Origin: JANOXC01 sp031418215
Lineage (GTDB): Bacteria > Bacteroidota > Bacteroidia > AKYH767-A > OLB10
Reading direction: 5' to 3'
NCBI GenBank assembly: GCA_031418215.1
Contig: JANOXC010000065.1
Span: 1 to 9,626 of the forward strand
Length of the DNA stretch: 9,626 bases
The translations under genes and the position numbers were made by a program. The notes beneath the pieces are model-generated. The model searched no databases. It saw only the letters and a program-made list of their open reading frames with translations, and had not been told where the DNA came from. Below, piece by piece: positions 7,536-9,626 of the stretch (within the stretch, counting starts at the first letter, position 1; each line of letters starts with the position of its first letter).

Positions 7536-7555
7536 AAGATCCATAAGTTGTTGCG

Positions 7556-7599
7556 TAATGTAATTACATTAAACATTTAGAGTTTTATAAATTACATTA
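7556..7599. promoter_or_regulatory. Perfect 16-bp palindrome plus a third half-site upstream of nuoD
   Basis: TAATGTAATTACATTA (7556-7571) is a perfect palindrome, and its right half recurs as ATTACATTA at 7591-7599, 28 bp from the first ATTACATTA (7563). The pattern fits an operator for a dimeric regulator or a remnant repeat. It lies 68 bp before the nuoD start codon. A CAAATTTG stretch (7601-7608) resembles a -7 box with one mismatch, but without a -33 box. No regulator is identified. Confidence 0.35.
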
Positions 7600-7639
7600 T
7601 CAAATTTGTAGTCAAAGATTAATAGTAGGGAAGTTAAGA

Positions 7640-8845
7640 ATGGAAAACAAAGTAACCGACATCATTCAAAAAGAGTACACCACGCTAAACCTTGGTCCAA
7701 CGCATCCTGCAACACATGGTATTTTTCAGAATGTGTTGAAAATGGATGGCGAGATCATTGTGAGTGCTGAGCCTACCATCGGTTATATTCATCGTGCTTT
7801 TGAAAAGCTGGCGGAGCGCCGTCCTTATGGTCAGATTACACCGATAACAGATCGTTTAAATTATTGTTCATCACCCATCAACAACATGGGCTGGCACATG
7901 ACGGTGGAGAAATTGGCCGGTATCAAATTACCGAAACGCGTCGATTATTTACGTGTCATCATCATGGAACTGTCGCGCATTTCCGATCACATTATTTGCA
8001 ATAGTGTTATTGGTGTTGACAGCGGAGCCATGACTGGATTTTTATATATATTCCAGTGGCGCGAAAAAATTTATGAAATATTTGAAGAGATATGCGGTGC
8101 GCGGTTAACAACTAACATCGGCAGGATAGGAGGGTTAGAACGTGATTTTAGTCAAGTAACATGGACGAAGATTGAAACTTTCCTTCGGGATTTTCCTGCC
8201 GGATTAAAAGAGTTTGAGAATTTACTGGTGCGTAACAGAATCTTTATGGATCGAACTATTAAATGTGGACCCATCAGTGCTGAACGCGCTTTGCATTATG
8301 GATTCACCGGTCCGAATCTTCGTGCTGCAGGTATTGATTACGATGTACGTGTAATGAATCCTTATTCTTCTTATGATGATTTTGAATTCATTGTGCCGAT
8401 TGGAACGCAAGGTGATACTTACGATCGATTTATGGTACGTGATCAGGAAATGTGGGAGAGTTTAAGCATTATCAAACAGGCCATTCACAAAATTGAAAAA
8501 CTGGAAGACCAGACATCTTACCATGCTGATGTTCCTGAATTTTATTTGCCTCCGAAAGAAGAAGTTTATAATAGTATGGAAGCACTCATCTGGCATTTCA
8601 AGATTGTGATGGGAGAAACAACTATTCCAACCGGTGAAGTTTATCATTGTGTGGAAGGGGGAAATGGAGAGTTGGGATTTTACTTAATTAGTGATGGCGG
8701 AAGAACACCATACCGTTTGCATTTCCGCAGACCATGCTTTATATATTACCAGGCATATCCGGAAATGATAAAAGGCGCCTTCTTGAGTGATGCGATTCTG
8801 ACTATGAGCTCCATGAATGTAATTGCAGGTGAATTAGACGCTTAA
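7640..8845 (+). CDS. nuoD: NADH-quinone oxidoreductase subunit D
   Basis: The 49-kDa/NDUFS2 homologue of complex I, related to NiFe-hydrogenase large subunits. With NuoB it forms the quinone-binding pocket. The 401 residues have LGPTHPATHG (18-27; H26 corresponds to the quinone-contacting His), GYIHRAFEK (48-56), DRLNYCSSP (71-79; Y75 corresponds to the quinone-contacting Tyr), RISDHI (113-118), GRIGGLERDF (161-170) and LRAAGIDYDVR (227-237). The C-terminus reads SSMNVIAGELDA, whereas many relatives end in a DIVFGEVDR-like sequence. The acidic residue before the turn is Asn here and the terminal Arg is Ala. This may be a lineage feature, as the gene is otherwise intact. nuoE follows after 30 bp. 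Confidence 0.97.
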   Translation: MENKVTDIIQKEYTTLNLGPTHPATHGIFQNVLKMDGEIIVSAEPTIGYIHRAFEKLAERRPYGQITPITDRLNYCSSPINNMGWHMTVEKLAGIKLPKRVDYLRVIIMELSRISDHIICNSVIGVDSGAMTGFLYIFQWREKIYEIFEEICGARLTTNIGRIGGLERDFSQVTWTKIETFLRDFPAGLKEFENLLVRNRIFMDRTIKCGPISAERALHYGFTGPNLRAAGIDYDVRVMNPYSSYDDFEFIVPIGTQGDTYDRFMVRDQEMWESLSIIKQAIHKIEKLEDQTSYHADVPEFYLPPKEEVYNSMEALIWHFKIVMGETTIPTGEVYHCVEGGNGELGFYLISDGGRTPYRLHFRRPCFIYYQAYPEMIKGAFLSDAILTMSSMNVIAGELDA

Positions 8846-8875
8846 TTATTAACGAACTATTGATTAATTGATTGA

Positions 8876-9421
8876 ATGAGTACTTCCGCTGAAATAAAAT
8901 TTAATGATACAGCTATGGCAATGGTGAATAAAATCATCGGTCGCTATCCTGAAGGAAAACAGAAGTCTGCTGTAATACCGATATTGCATATTGCACAAGC
9001 CGAATTCAACGGCTGGCTCAGTGCGCCCGTGATGGATTATGTAGCTGCTATTTTAAAGATACAACCTATAGAAGTGTATGAAGTCGCTTCTTTTTATTCG
9101 ATGTTCAACTTAAAGCCCGTTGGCAAATGTGTGATTGAAGTTTGTCGCACTAGTTCATGCTGGCTTCGGGGTGCTGAAGATGTAGTTCGTCATATTGAAA
9201 ATAAATTAAACATCAGTGTTGGTGAAACTACTGCTGATGGAATGTTTACATTAAAAGCGGTAGAGTGTTTAGGTTCTTGCGGAACAGCACCCATGTTGCA
9301 ATGCGGAGCGGACTATTATGAAAATCTTACTTTGGAAAAAGTAGATTCCTTACTTGACCGTTTTAAAAAGGAAGATAAGAGAAAGAGTTATACTGATCAA
9401 GTAGAAGCAAAGAGTATATGA
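8876..9421 (+). CDS. nuoE: NADH-quinone oxidoreductase subunit E (cluster N1a)
   Basis: The 24-kDa/NDUFV2 homologue, a thioredoxin-fold 2Fe-2S protein in the NADH-oxidising module, partnered with NuoF. The 181 residues contain the four cluster N1a ligands: C90 and C95 (CRTSSC) and C131 and C135 (CLGSC). The helical N-terminal region has YPEGKQKSAVIPILHIAQ (24-41) and the conserved EVASFYSMF (69-77). The C-terminal tail after about 165 is Lys/Glu-rich and extends somewhat beyond the fold. The stop codon overlaps the nuoF start (ATGA), indicating translational coupling of the two module partners. Confidence 0.96.
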   Translation: MSTSAEIKFNDTAMAMVNKIIGRYPEGKQKSAVIPILHIAQAEFNGWLSAPVMDYVAAILKIQPIEVYEVASFYSMFNLKPVGKCVIEVCRTSSCWLRGAEDVVRHIENKLNISVGETTADGMFTLKAVECLGSCGTAPMLQCGADYYENLTLEKVDSLLDRFKKEDKRKSYTDQVEAKSI

Positions 9422-9626
9422 GTAGCACGGAACGCAAACTATTATTACAGTACGATCACATTCCAGGTATTCGTTCCTACGATGTATATCGTAAAAACAA
9501 TGGATATGCTTCCGTGGAGAAAGCATTGAAAACAATGACTCCCGAAGCTGTTGTGGAGGAAGTAAAAAAATCCGGCTTACGTGGTCGTGGCGGTGCCGGT
9601 TTTCCATGCGGTATGAAATGGAGTTT
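9418..9626 (+). CDS. nuoF: NADH-quinone oxidoreductase subunit F, N-terminal fragment (cut by the window edge)
   Basis: The first 69 codons of the 51-kDa subunit that binds FMN and NADH and carries cluster N3. The start ATG overlaps the nuoE stop as ATGA. The visible protein begins MSSTERKLLLQYDHIPG and reaches the FMN-binding glycine-rich signature SGLRGRGGAGFP followed by CGMKWSF. Most NuoF proteins have Thr where this one has Cys (GFPTG). The NADH site and the N3 cysteines lie beyond the window, so intactness cannot be judged. The frame is open to the last base. Confidence 0.93.
   Translation, partial: MSSTERKLLLQYDHIPGIRSYDVYRKNNGYASVEKALKTMTPEAVVEEVKKSGLRGRGGAGFPCGMKWS

Noticed and set aside
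7278..7544. 88-codon - strand open frame across the end of nuoC and the inverted repeat
   Set aside because: It overlaps nuoC and runs through the palindromic repeat; no family features or plausible start context are seen.
9350..9607. 85-codon - strand open frame opposite nuoE and nuoF
   Set aside because: It covers the coupled nuoE-nuoF junction, which is clearly coding on the + strand.

Overview
The window looks like a chromosomal segment of a Bacteroidota bacterium, probably from the Chitinophagales/Saprospirales side of the phylum; that finer placement is a guess. The evidence is two secreted proteins ending in type A C-terminal domains of the type IX secretion system (T9SS), AT-rich spacers with no clear Shine-Dalgarno sequences, and TAnnTTTG-like promoter elements. 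All supported genes are on the + strand.

Left part (1-5469): a short leader with a GC-rich palindrome at the window edge, then two large paralogous genes for exported multidomain proteins of 908 and 671 residues. They share a signal sequence, an unassigned core of about 350 residues with invariant Cys/His motifs, a PKD/Ig-like domain, an FN3-like domain and the T9SS sorting domain. The first copy carries an additional N-terminal beta-sandwich-like module of about 235 residues. The 535-bp spacer between them is filled with a repeat array: two 116-bp elements bounded by 17-bp terminal inverted repeats, plus a truncated third copy.

Right part (5777 to the window end): the start of a respiratory complex I operon in the order nuoA-nuoB-nuoC-nuoD-nuoE-nuoF. 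nuoF is cut by the window edge. NuoA is a membrane subunit. NuoB, C and D form the quinone-proximal connecting module with cluster N2. NuoE and NuoF belong to the NADH-oxidising module. nuoC and nuoD are separate genes. The E/F junction is tightly coupled (ATGA overlap), but the A/B, B/C and C/D spacers are unusually long (80, 122 and 251 bp). They hold short dispersed repeats: a GAATGCAGAATT family, TAATCCCT-type tandem motifs, a 93-bp imperfect inverted repeat and a 16-bp perfect palindrome.

The nuo genes are ordinary core metabolism. The less explained content is the unassigned core domain of the tandem secreted paralogs and the repeat elements in the spacers. Nothing in the window clearly amounts to a new defence or mobile system.
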